Shown piece after piece: positions 7,364 to 14,884 of a DNA stretch of 16,197 bases. The notes below the pieces were generated by a model. That model did not search any database and had not been told where the DNA came from. It was given only the letters and a program-made list of their open reading frames with translations. Origin of the DNA: Bacteroidales bacterium (GTDB lineage: Bacteria > Bacteroidota > Bacteroidia > Bacteroidales > F082); the NCBI GenBank assembly GCA_017651645.1, contig JAGCCO010000143.1:1-16197 (forward strand), in the 5' to 3' direction. Every line of letters begins with the position of its first letter. Position 1 is the stretch's first letter. The position numbers were made by a program, and so were the translations under genes.

Positions 7364-8310
7364 TACCGTTTCAATATCCAGGATGCCAATACTCGGATTC
7401 TAAAATAGGCCCAAATAAAAGGATAAGGAAGATGATAATAAAACCAATACTTCCTGTCAACATTGGAGAAATCCACTTTATCGATTTCCTTCACAACTTC
7501 ATCCCTGTATGAATTGACCAAACGAAATCTCAGCAATGTATATACTCTCAAGCGGTCCAGAAGGACTTTTAGGTCAGGATTACTCTTCTCGAACTCTTCA
7601 AACTGATTCAAATGGAAGGTCATGAACGATTCAGGGACATATCCAGTGGCAGTAACCCCCCTATTTGCCACTTCAACATCTTGATTATAAAATGCCAAAG
7701 GCTTGTTAAGGAAAGCAACGTCATACTTCAGCGCGATTTTTAACCAAAGCAAAAAATCCTCGCCTAACCGAATACCTTTCGGGAAACCCCGCATCTCATC
7801 AAAAACTACTCGCGAGGTGCATACTGCTCCTGTCCATAGCGGCATTGTAAGTGTACTGGAATACACTTGACAGTAATTAATCAAACCTTCTTCAAATCCG
7901 GGTTCAACACCGACAGGAGCAACACGTGTTTTATTCCTGGTTTCATTGATGATAGTATAGTTCGTTCCATAGATTCCAGCCTTAGGGAATCGGTTTATGA
8001 AACCATTCATCTCCTCTAAAAAAGTAGGAGCCCACCAGTCATCAGCATCCAGGAAACAGAGATAATCACCTTGGGACAAAGCCACAGCGTTGTTGCGAGC
8101 CATGCTTACCCCGGCATTATTCTGACGGAAAATACGGCAACGATCCCGTCTTTCTATGGCATCTGATGCAACCTTAAATGAATCATCCCGACTTCCGTCA
8201 TCCATGATTACCAATTCATAATCCTTGAATGTCTGCGACAAAACACTTCCTATAGCCTTGGTAACATAAGGCGCTTTATTATAAAGAGGCATTATGATGG
8301 AAAATCTCAT
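7363..8310 (-). CDS. GT2-family glycosyltransferase
   Basis: 315 residues, GT-A fold. It opens with [20 protein letters not shown], has DDGSRDDS at 37-44 and the DxD metal and donor site in FLDADDWW at 86-93, then [11 protein letters not shown] and LGEDFLLW further on; this ED is the likely acceptor-activating base. The C-terminal third is soluble and variable, as in capsule GT2 enzymes. It is an inverting transferase acting in the cytoplasm on the polyprenyl-linked repeat unit. It overlaps the upstream GT2 by 4 bases (ATGA) and the downstream acetyltransferase by 1 base. It is the third of three consecutive GT2 genes, which look related but well diverged. The sugar donor cannot be predicted. 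Confidence 0.93.
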   Translation of the reverse strand: MRFSIIMPLYNKAPYVTKAIGSVLSQTFKDYELVIMDDGSRDDSFKVASDAIERRDRCRIFRQNNAGVSMARNNAVALSQGDYLCFLDADDWWAPTFLEEMNGFINRFPKAGIYGTNYTIINETRNKTRVAPVGVEPGFEEGLINYCQVYSSTLTMPLWTGAVCTSRVVFDEMRGFPKGIRLGEDFLLWLKIALKYDVAFLNKPLAFYNQDVEVANRGVTATGYVPESFMTFHLNQFEEFEKSNPDLKVLLDRLRVYTLLRFRLVNSYRDEVVKEIDKVDFSNVDRKYWFYYHLPYPFIWAYFRIRVLASWILKR

Positions 8311-9212
8311 AATCCTATCCAGTTCTTGAGAAAATAAACCCGATGACGGAGTTTAGTTCGGCTTACTTTGTAGTAAGAACGCCAATCACAGAGTTTGTAC
8401 AAAACTGTCCGATTGGCTTTGGATGCAGACGTCAATACAACTTGATAATGATGCGTAATCGCACGATAAACTACAGTTTTATCAAAATCTGTCTTGGGGA
8501 TAAAAAACGCAGCCAGACGATTAGCAACTTTGATCATGTCCATTTTGCGTTTCAACGATACATCCTGCATTTTACTTCCCTCCCGGATTCGGTATATATA
8601 GAGAACATCCGGTATCACGGTAACGGCACGAGCATAATAGAGTATGATCGGTACCCAAAGATTGTCTTCAAAAGAAATATCGTCATCAAAGAACAATCCG
8701 TTCCGCATCAGAAAACCCCTGTTATATACTCTCAACACGACACAAACAAAGGCGAAATCTCGATGCAGCAACGCATTCTCATTATAGTAGTCCGTGCCTT
8801 TTTCGTAGGCCTTCTCCGGTAAAATATCTGCCGGATGATAATTCCCCGTCGATTCAAAATAACGCTTCCCACTAAAACAAAGAATGTCTTCTCCATTTAA
8901 CCGGTCTGCAAGAATCCGAAGAGAATCCGGTTCTAACCAATCATCACTATCAAGGAAGAAGATGTAATCTCCCAGAGCCTCACGAAGCCCGGCATTACGC
9001 GCAACAGCCGTGCCAGCGTTCGACTGATTAACGACCTTAATTCTTTCATCTTTAGTCGCATTCTCCTTCAAAATGGCAAAAGAATCATCCGTCGAGCCAT
9101 CGTTCACACAGATAGCCTCCCAGTCTGAAAAAGTCTGGCCAAGCACACTATCCAGGCACGCCTGGATATACTTGTCAACATTGTAAACCGGTATGATAAT
9201 GGAAAAGAGCAT
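8307..9212 (-). CDS. GT2-family glycosyltransferase
   Basis: 301 residues, GT-A fold. The opening is SIIIPVYNVDKYIQACLDSV, with VNDGSTDDS at 36-44, QSNAGTAVARNAG at about 63-75 and the DxD site in FFLDSDDWLEP (85-95). SFEDNLW further on carries the E-D pair expected for the catalytic base. It is a complete, inverting transferase of ordinary length, close to the common EpsJ/WcaA-like capsule type. The start at 9212 is 8 bases after the upstream GT2 stop, and its own TGA overlaps the next ATG by 4 bases. It adds one residue to the repeat unit, identity unknown. It is A+T-richer by eye than the genes at 1-2200. Confidence 0.93.
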   Translation of the reverse strand: MLFSIIIPVYNVDKYIQACLDSVLGQTFSDWEAICVNDGSTDDSFAILKENATKDERIKVVNQSNAGTAVARNAGLREALGDYIFFLDSDDWLEPDSLRILADRLNGEDILCFSGKRYFESTGNYHPADILPEKAYEKGTDYYNENALLHRDFAFVCVVLRVYNRGFLMRNGLFFDDDISFEDNLWVPIILYYARAVTVIPDVLYIYRIREGSKMQDVSLKRKMDMIKVANRLAAFFIPKTDFDKTVVYRAITHHYQVVLTSASKANRTVLYKLCDWRSYYKVSRTKLRHRVYFLKNWIGL

Positions 9213-9220
9213 CTACTATT

Positions 9221-10051
9221 TCATTCTGGCCTTTTCCCCATCTTATAAAGCCGTTGGGCTAATAATACCCTGTTGAAAAAACCTGAAAAAAGGTTAGCAA
9301 AGAAAACAGGCCAAAGCTTTTTGGGAAACGCCTCTCTGTTATTCTTGGATAAAGAGGGCAAAGTGGCTTGAAGATAATTCTGTTGGACGATACGGTCTTT
9401 CTCCGCAGTCAAATCGGTCCGTGTAGTAGCCTGCGCCGGATGAATCCTGTATTTATACAGCACCTGACGCAGATTTGCCAGTCTCAAACCCTTTTCCAGC
9501 GCTCTGGTCCATAAATCGTAATCTTCTGAAGGGACCATCTCCTGACGGAAACGCAAACCATTTTCCTCAAAACTCGCTCTCCTCCATACACTGGAGGCGT
9601 GAAGTATCGGCGAGTGAAACAGAGCATTGATTTTCACTTTATCTGGATTCTGTTCCCGAACCCACACCTCCTCCTTGGCTCCGAAAAGCTGCATACCTAC
9701 AGATACCAAATCAATATCCGGATGGGATTCCAGGTAGTCAACCTGGATCCGCAGTCTATCCGGATATGACAGGTCATCGCTGTCCATACGGGCGATGTAC
9801 TTGCCTTGTGCCATCCCAATACCTACATTCAGTATATTGGACAAACCAACATTCTTCTCGCCCTTGTATCGTACTATCCTCGAATCGGTATATGTGTCCA
9901 AAATCTCATCGGCATTATCAGGAGAACAATCATTCAGTACAATCAACTCGTAATCCCCGAATGACTGGGACAGAATACTGTCCAAGGCTTCACGAAGATA
10001 GGGCGCCGTCTTGTAGACTGGCATCAGTATTGAAACGACAGGTACCGTCAT
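9221..10051 (-). CDS. GT2-family glycosyltransferase
   Basis: 276 residues from MTVPVVSILMPVYKTAPYL. An ATG nine codons upstream (10078) would overlap the aminotransferase stop by 19 bases, so the start at 10051, with an 8-base gap, is preferred. GT-A landmarks are LNDCSPDNADEIL (39-51), GLSNILNVGIGMAQGKYIARMDSDDLS (69-95) with the DxD in DSDD at 90-93, and PSEDYDLWTRAL further on, with the E-D base pair. The pattern of NDCSPDN and R-M-D-S-D-D is typical of one GT2 group in polysaccharide loci. No membrane segment is evident. It lies directly downstream of the WecE-type aminotransferase, so it is a reasonable but unproven candidate to transfer the resulting amino sugar. Confidence 0.92.
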   Translation of the reverse strand: MTVPVVSILMPVYKTAPYLREALDSILSQSFGDYELIVLNDCSPDNADEILDTYTDSRIVRYKGEKNVGLSNILNVGIGMAQGKYIARMDSDDLSYPDRLRIQVDYLESHPDIDLVSVGMQLFGAKEEVWVREQNPDKVKINALFHSPILHASSVWRRASFEENGLRFRQEMVPSEDYDLWTRALEKGLRLANLRQVLYKYRIHPAQATTRTDLTAEKDRIVQQNYLQATLPSLSKNNREAFPKKLWPVFFANLFSGFFNRVLLAQRLYKMGKRPE

Positions 10052-10059
10052 TATTGTGC

Positions 10060-11175
10060 TTACTGAATCATTTCGCAAATCTTTTCCACATCACGCTCGG
10101 CCAAATCATAGTACATCGGCAATCGCACCAGGCAATCCGCATAACGGTCACATTCGGGTAAAAGACGTCCATCATGCTTGTCCTTGTAGTATTCGCTGCT
10201 ATGCAAACTCAGATAGTGGAACACCGCAAGGATATCGTTCTCTTTCAGTTTCTTGATCAATGCGGTACGTCCCTCCAGACTATTGTAGACCAGATAAAAC
10301 ATATGGGCATTATTCGTCGCATATTCCGGGATGTCGGGCAGACGGAATCTCCCCTGCTCCGCCAACGGCTTCAGCAACTCATAGTACTTGCACCACAATG
10401 CTTTGCGCTTGGCCTGAATCTCTTCCATCGATTCCAGCTGTGCCCACAGGAATGCCGCCACTACCTCACTCGGCAGGAAGGATGATCCGATGTCGCACCA
10501 ACCATACTTGTTTACCTCGCCCCGGAAGAACTCGGCCCGATTGGTCCCCTTCTCCCAGATGATTTCGGCCCGGCGGATGAAACGATCATCGTTGATGCCC
10601 AGCATGCCGCCTTCACCGGAAATGATGTTCTTCGTCTCGTGGAACGAAAAGCACGAAAGGTGTCCGATGGTGCCAAGGGGTCTCCCCTTGTAATAAGAAT
10701 CGATTGCCTGGGCGGCATCTTCCACCACAAGTAGATTGTGCTTTTCCGCAATATCCATGATACGGTCCATGTCGCAAGCGACACCGGCGTAATGGACGGG
10801 GACAATGGCCTTCGTCCGAGGCGTTATCAAGGCTTCGATCTTCTCCGCGTCGATGTTAGGATTTCGTTCCATACTGTCGGCAAAGACAATCTTCGCCCCC
10901 TGGCGGACGAAAGCCAAGGCGGATGACACAAACGTATAACTGGGAACTATGACCTCGTCTCCCGGCTGGATGTCACAGAGAATCGCAGCCATCTCAAGCG
11001 CGTCCGTGCAGCTCGTCGTCAGCAAACACTTTTTAAATCCATATTTCTCCTCAAAGAACCGCTGGCAGCGCTTGGTGAACTCACCGTTGCCGCTCAACTT
11101 GCCGTTATAAACGGCCTGATACATATAATGGGCTTCCTTGCCGGTAAGATGAGGGAGATTGAAGGGAATATGCAT
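10060..11175 (-). CDS. wecE: dTDP-4-amino-4,6-dideoxygalactose transaminase (WecE/RffA type, DegT family)
   Basis: 371 residues, the normal WecE length. Large parts match what I remember of E. coli WecE: IPFNLP at the start, GKLSGNGEFTKRCQ (25-38), LLTTSCTDALEMAA (51-64), DIQPGDEVIVPSYTFVS (68-84), IVPVHYAGVACDMD (124-137), VVEDAAQ (150-156) and GTIGHLSCFSFHETKN (168-183). Lys182 is the PLP-linked lysine, and Asp153 pairs with the PLP ring nitrogen. The family converts TDP-4-keto-6-deoxy-D-glucose to TDP-4-amino-4,6-dideoxy-D-galactose (TDP-Fuc4N) with glutamate as amino donor. RmlA and RmlB, which would supply the substrate, are not in the window. Stereochemistry (Fuc4N versus Qui4N) is inferred from similarity only. 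A 12-base gap separates it from the upstream SMR gene. It is visibly G+C-richer than the three GT2 genes that follow. Confidence 0.93.
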   Translation of the reverse strand: MHIPFNLPHLTGKEAHYMYQAVYNGKLSGNGEFTKRCQRFFEEKYGFKKCLLTTSCTDALEMAAILCDIQPGDEVIVPSYTFVSSALAFVRQGAKIVFADSMERNPNIDAEKIEALITPRTKAIVPVHYAGVACDMDRIMDIAEKHNLLVVEDAAQAIDSYYKGRPLGTIGHLSCFSFHETKNIISGEGGMLGINDDRFIRRAEIIWEKGTNRAEFFRGEVNKYGWCDIGSSFLPSEVVAAFLWAQLESMEEIQAKRKALWCKYYELLKPLAEQGRFRLPDIPEYATNNAHMFYLVYNSLEGRTALIKKLKENDILAVFHYLSLHSSEYYKDKHDGRLLPECDRYADCLVRLPMYYDLAERDVEKICEMIQ

Positions 11176-11187
11176 GATCGAGAACTA

Positions 11188-11523
11188 TCAAATGAAAAAC
11201 ACTACGACACCCGTCATAATCACAGCAATGGCGCCTGCCTTGCGCCAAGTTATCTCTTCTTTGAAAAAAAGCCATGAAAAGCACGGGACAAACAAATAAC
11301 TCAAAGATTCAATAATACTGACTTCTTTAACCTGAACGCCATGGCCCAAACAAAAGATGTTCATGAGCAGGGATGCGCCCATTATGCCATAACCTCCTAT
11401 CACCCACGGGTTTAAATACTGTTTCCAAAACGTAGGATATTTCTTGTTCGCACCCTGCTTGAGCAGCATCTGCGCCCCGGCGGCACATAAAACCGAGAGC
11501 ACTACAAAAAGCTTGTAGATCAT
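11188..11523 (-). CDS. Half-size EamA/SMR-type membrane protein (second of a pair), ArnE/ArnF-like
   Basis: 111 residues with four predicted membrane helices (about 3-20, 40-60, 65-86 and 92-111). TM1 ends in a lysine (MLLKQGANK, 18-26), and the last helix pair is joined by FFKEEITWRKAGAIAVIMTG, the conserved E-x-x-x-x-x-x-A-G-x-x-x-I-x-x-G pattern of SMR/EamA proteins. The size equals one half of an EamA protein, so it should act as a dimer. Its neighbour at 11520-11858 is a similar but distinct half, overlapping by 4 bases, as with ArnE and ArnF, which flip undecaprenyl-phosphate-aminoarabinose. Next to a GtrB/ArnC-type transferase this suggests flipping of a polyprenyl-phosphate sugar. Multidrug efflux is the main alternative and is less likely in this context. 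Confidence 0.82.
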   Translation of the reverse strand: MIYKLFVVLSVLCAAGAQMLLKQGANKKYPTFWKQYLNPWVIGGYGIMGASLLMNIFCLGHGVQVKEVSIIESLSYLFVPCFSWLFFKEEITWRKAGAIAVIMTGVVVFFI

Positions 11524-11858
11524 GCTTTAGCGAATAAAATGATCCCGGTAATAATAATGGCAGAGCCGATGACATTCGTGAGGGAGATAGACTCTCCAAA
11601 CACCAAAGCCGAAATGATTAGCACAAAAATCAAACTTGTCCCTTTAAACATATAGGCCGTAGATAAAGGCAGTCGGGTTAACAAGCGTTGCCAGAACACG
11701 GCATATAAGCCCATCACGGTTACCGCCCCAATAATCCATAGCATATACGGCCAGGATAAAAACACCTGTCCGGATGCCATCTTCGTGAAGATAGATGTAC
11801 AGGCATATATCAGATTCACTCCTAAAAGCCCGAAAAGTAATCCTTTCCCTTTCCCCAT
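11520..11858 (-). CDS. Half-size EamA/SMR-type membrane protein (first of a pair), ArnE/ArnF-like
   Basis: 112 residues with four membrane helices (about 6-24, 35-55, 66-87 and 92-110). TM1 ends in FTKMASG with a Lys, matching its partner, and the C-terminal pair is joined by LVFGESISLTNVIGSAIIITGIILF, the family pattern. TMYAVF and STAYMFKG in the middle resemble ArnE/ArnF and EamA loops. The start at 11858 overlaps the end of the epimerase gene by 37 bases in another frame. A GTG at 11819 would remove the overlap but truncate TM1, so the ATG is preferred. It likely pairs with the protein at 11188-11523 as an asymmetric flippase for a polyprenyl-phosphate sugar; this rests on context and family, not on a substrate motif. 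Confidence 0.82.
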   Translation of the reverse strand: MGKGKGLLFGLLGVNLIYACTSIFTKMASGQVFLSWPYMLWIIGAVTVMGLYAVFWQRLLTRLPLSTAYMFKGTSLIFVLIISALVFGESISLTNVIGSAIIITGIILFAKA

Positions 11859-12847
11859 AACTGACTAAAAGGCTCCGTCTCCATCTCTTTCTTCATGTCA
11901 TATAAATAAGACATGTAATCGTAACTCGGCTTGTATCCTAAATCAGAAACTGTTTTTGAAATATCCATAATATAGCTGGCCGTGTCAGGTTTGTCAGGGG
12001 ACTCTATGATTTCCGAAAGATTACCTGACGGAGAAAAGACATCCACAATGCCTTCAACTTGGCTTCGCATCGATGTTCCTATTCCTGTGCCGACATTGTA
12101 CATTCCCCCGTCAACGGATGCGGACAACGCTTTGACTATTATTTGGGCACAATCTTTCACATACACGATATCGCGTTGCAGATCCGGATTTCCCCAAATC
12201 TCGATAGGTAGTCCTCGCTTGGCTCTTTCGATCAGGTACCGATAAGACTGCCATTTCCGCTCCCCATCATAGAAATAAAAAGGATTCGGATGATAGACAT
12301 AAATGTTGGGGAAACGAAGTATGAAACGCTTGAGATTATACTTACTAAAATAGTGTTCGATTAAACAAACTGCGGCATTCTTGCAAATGGAATAGATGCT
12401 ATGGTCGTCATTCAAAGGGAAACGTTGTTGTGCATCTGCCGGAATAAGGGCATTGTCTCCATACAAGTAAGAGACATCTGCTACCGACTGAGCAAAAATG
12501 ATTCGATCGGCACACGACTTTATGCAGTAGTCAAGCACATTCAGTGTGCCCGACATAATCGAGTCGATATAGACCTGCGGATGATACCCTTTCATTCGTG
12601 CGGGAATTGCACCAGCCAGATGGACGATGGCGTGGACATCTTGTTGTGGCAATGCTTCAAACGCATCTAAATCAACGATATCCATGCTGATGTACCTCAT
12701 CCCATGCGCTGCGAAGAAACCATTGTCGCATTCTCTCCTACCCACTGCGACTACGTCAAAACCAGCTTGCTGAATCGCGACAGCAGCATAAGCGCCTACC
12801 GTTCCAGTAGCACCGAACAACACAACTCGCTTTTTATCACTCATCAT
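11822..12847 (-). CDS. NAD-dependent epimerase/dehydratase (extended SDR)
   Basis: 341 residues from MMSDKKRVVLFGATG; an ATG at 12844 is equally possible and one at 12874 is possible but less likely. The Rossmann loop is GATGTVG (about 12-18). The active site is Ser121 (AQSVADVSY) with Tyr152 and Lys156 (YSICK), the standard Y-x-x-x-K pair. VHLAGAIPAR (75-84) and NVGTGIG near the C-terminal third are typical of nucleotide-sugar epimerases. It acts in the cytoplasm on an NDP-sugar; whether it is an epimerase, dehydratase or reductase is not decidable. It is shorter and more divergent than RmlB or GalE and I do not assign a symbol. It overlaps the stop of the GtrB/ArnC-like gene by 11 bases and the next gene by 37 bases, so it belongs to the same tight module. 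Confidence 0.86.
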   Translation of the reverse strand: MMSDKKRVVLFGATGTVGAYAAVAIQQAGFDVVAVGRRECDNGFFAAHGMRYISMDIVDLDAFEALPQQDVHAIVHLAGAIPARMKGYHPQVYIDSIMSGTLNVLDYCIKSCADRIIFAQSVADVSYLYGDNALIPADAQQRFPLNDDHSIYSICKNAAVCLIEHYFSKYNLKRFILRFPNIYVYHPNPFYFYDGERKWQSYRYLIERAKRGLPIEIWGNPDLQRDIVYVKDCAQIIVKALSASVDGGMYNVGTGIGTSMRSQVEGIVDVFSPSGNLSEIIESPDKPDTASYIMDISKTVSDLGYKPSYDYMSYLYDMKKEMETEPFSQLWGKGKDYFSGF

Positions 12848-13778
12848 TGCCTGTATTGATTTCTTCGGAAACAATATACAATGGACGCTGCTTTACTTGA
12901 TTGAATATCTTTCCGATGTAAAGGCCCAGAACACCTAAAACCATCATCACGACACCGCCGACGAACCAGATGGAAAAAACCGTCGTGGTAAAACCTTGTA
13001 ACGTTACGATGCCGACCCAATGGGCTACCACATTGTACAACGCCAATAAAAACGCCAAAAAAGAAAAGAAAAAACCAAATTCCGTAATGATGCGCAAAGG
13101 CTTGTTGCTGTTTGAGATGGTTACATCAAACATCAGCCCCATCAACTTGCGGAAAGAATAGGATGACTTCCCTTCATATCGCTCGGAATGCTCGACATCA
13201 ATGGTGGTCTTTCGAAAGCCGACATACGAGAGAAGGGTTCCAAACGAACGGGCGGTTTCCTGCATCTCGTTGAATGCGTCGATAACTTTCCTACTATAAA
13301 TGCCAAGATTACTGATTGTACTGTCCGTCTTCATCCCACTAAACCAGTCATAAACAGCATGAAAAACTTTGGACGAAAGTCTTTTGAAGAAGCCGTCCTT
13401 ACGATGAATACGACGGGACTGGACAATATCATACCCTTCGAGGGCTTTGGCGTACAATCTGGGAATCTCCTCCGGAGGATCCTGTAAATCACAGTCCATC
13501 AAAACAATCCACTCTCCTTTTGAATACCTCATTCCCGCAGTGATCGCGTAATGCTGTCCAAAATTCCGACTGAGATTAATTCCCTTCACGTTATTGTCTC
13601 TCTCGCATACTTCCTTGATGGCAAGCCAGGAGTTATCCGGAGAGCCATCGCACACCAGAACGATTTCATAATCACTGGTAATGGTCCTCACGCTTTCTGT
13701 TATACGACGCACCAGTTCCGGAACAATCTTCTCCGCTTTATAAACTGGTGAGACTATAGATAACAAGGGTCTATTCAT
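12837..13778 (-). CDS. GtrB/ArnC-type polyprenyl-phosphate glycosyltransferase (GT2 with two C-terminal helices)
   Basis: 313 residues. The GT-A domain shows LSIVSPVYKAEKIVPELV, CDGSPDNSW (43-51), NLSRNFGQHYAITAGM (68-83) and the family mark DCDLQDPPEE (95-104), which binds donor and metal. ERYEGKSSYSFRKL (199-212) is the conserved R-x-x-G-x-S-x-Y motif of dolichol-phosphate-sugar synthases. Two hydrophobic helices follow (about 229-255 and 265-290) and a basic tail. This is the layout of GtrB, ArnC and DPMS-like enzymes, which transfer a sugar from an NDP donor to undecaprenyl phosphate at the cytoplasmic face. It overlaps the ATP-grasp gene by 4 bases and the epimerase by 11. It is followed by two half-size flippase-like genes, so a lipid-linked sugar made here could be flipped and used outside. 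The sugar identity is unknown. Confidence 0.93.
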   Translation of the reverse strand: MNRPLLSIVSPVYKAEKIVPELVRRITESVRTITSDYEIVLVCDGSPDNSWLAIKEVCERDNNVKGINLSRNFGQHYAITAGMRYSKGEWIVLMDCDLQDPPEEIPRLYAKALEGYDIVQSRRIHRKDGFFKRLSSKVFHAVYDWFSGMKTDSTISNLGIYSRKVIDAFNEMQETARSFGTLLSYVGFRKTTIDVEHSERYEGKSSYSFRKLMGLMFDVTISNSNKPLRIITEFGFFFSFLAFLLALYNVVAHWVGIVTLQGFTTTVFSIWFVGGVVMMVLGVLGLYIGKIFNQVKQRPLYIVSEEINTGNDE

Positions 13779-14884
13779 AATTCGAGTCTTTTATCTCCCT
13801 GGTAAATCATATATCCACTTCTGTCCGCACTGCATTTCACCCTATGCAACACATGATCTGTTATCTCAGAACGGACGATCTGAGGAGCATCTCCTTTTTT
13901 GATCAAGTCACGAAGACGCCTTGTTTCCTCACACAAAAAAAAGACACCGGAACAATGAGGCGTCCCAAACGTGGGTTTTTCAAAACGTCCCAAAGCGACA
14001 TCAATCACTCCTTTCAAATAATCATATCCCGTTGAGAGATACACCAAATCGCTTCCGATGAAATCTCCTCCCATACGAGCGCCAATTTCCATCACGACCA
14101 CTTTCCCGTCAGCGGTAATCTTGTACTCGGAATGGGATGCTCCATTGGTAACACCCAAAGCATTCAATGCTCTTTCTGTCAATTCATAAATCGCATGAAC
14201 CTGCTCCCGGTTCAAATCTGCTGGTTGATGATGTTCCAATTCTACAAAATGGGGAGCTCCTGTGGTTACTTTATCCGTTATCTGAAGAGGGTAGTGTTTC
14301 CCCTGATAGGAAATGAATTCCACGCTGATCTCTCTACCTTCTATAAACTCCTCAAGGATAGCTTCGTGCTTGAAAGAACAACCGAGTGCATTGTCAACGG
14401 CAGGCACAAGTCCTTCTTGCCGGGTAACTTTTGTGATACCAAGACTCCCTGATCGATCCGTAGGTTTAACGATCAATGGGGAGTCAAGTTCCCCATGAAC
14501 CTCATCCGTAGTTGTTACAACTTGATACTTCGGACAAGGTACACCTGCCATCACAAACGCATTCCGCATTTGATACTTATTACTGGAACGCAACGCCACT
14601 TCATAGGAATTACCTACCAATCCCAAATGCTCTGCGACAAATGCCACCGTGGGAGCAGCCACATCAGATGCGATAGTACAAATCCCGTCGATTTGCTTCT
14701 CTCGGCAGACTTGAAGAATCCGTTCTTTTTCCACGATGGAAATCGGGTAAAACTCATCCGCAACTCCTTTACAGACCGCACCTTCTTCCCAAGCGAAGCA
14801 CAAGGTATAAACCCCCATTTCCTTGGCCTTTTTGACCAATGGCAACTGCAGATAAGAGGCTCCTATGATAGCAAGTCTCTTCAT
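13775..14884 (-). CDS. ATP-grasp family ligase (carboxylate-amine ligase type)
   Basis: 369 residues. A Rossmann-like preATP-grasp domain (about 1-95) opens MKRLAIIGASYLQLPLVKKAKEMG and carries GICTIASDVAAPTVA (67-81). The ATP-grasp core has NKYQMRNAF (102-110), LIVKPTDRSGSLGITKV (137-153) with Lys140 and the glycine-rich loop, EEFIEGREISVEF (178-190), and VVVMEIGARMGGDFIGSDL (262-280) with Glu266 and Arg270 as likely ATP/metal ligands. The family joins a carboxylate to an amine or similar nucleophile via acyl-phosphate, as in PurK/PurT-like and carbamoyl-phosphate-synthase-like enzymes. In a polysaccharide locus it may attach an amino acid or other acid to an amino sugar, which is inference. 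ATGA overlaps at both ends link it to the membrane protein upstream and the GtrB/ArnC-like gene downstream. Confidence 0.9.
   Translation of the reverse strand: MKRLAIIGASYLQLPLVKKAKEMGVYTLCFAWEEGAVCKGVADEFYPISIVEKERILQVCREKQIDGICTIASDVAAPTVAFVAEHLGLVGNSYEVALRSSNKYQMRNAFVMAGVPCPKYQVVTTTDEVHGELDSPLIVKPTDRSGSLGITKVTRQEGLVPAVDNALGCSFKHEAILEEFIEGREISVEFISYQGKHYPLQITDKVTTGAPHFVELEHHQPADLNREQVHAIYELTERALNALGVTNGASHSEYKITADGKVVVMEIGARMGGDFIGSDLVYLSTGYDYLKGVIDVALGRFEKPTFGTPHCSGVFFLCEETRRLRDLIKKGDAPQIVRSEITDHVLHRVKCSADRSGYMIYQGDKRLEL

Noticed and set aside
7363..10051. Three GT2 genes as a recent tandem repeat
   Set aside because: They share only the general GT-A motifs; the C-terminal thirds differ completely and no long DNA repeat is visible.
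11188..11858. The SMR pair as a frameshifted single EamA gene
   Set aside because: Each half has its own complete four-helix pattern with TM1 lysine and an ATGA junction; the two-gene reading is normal for ArnE/ArnF-like pairs.
13937..13944. Run of eight A within the ATP-grasp gene
   Set aside because: The reading frame is continuous and encodes a Phe-rich strand expected at this place; too short and isolated to call a contingency tract.
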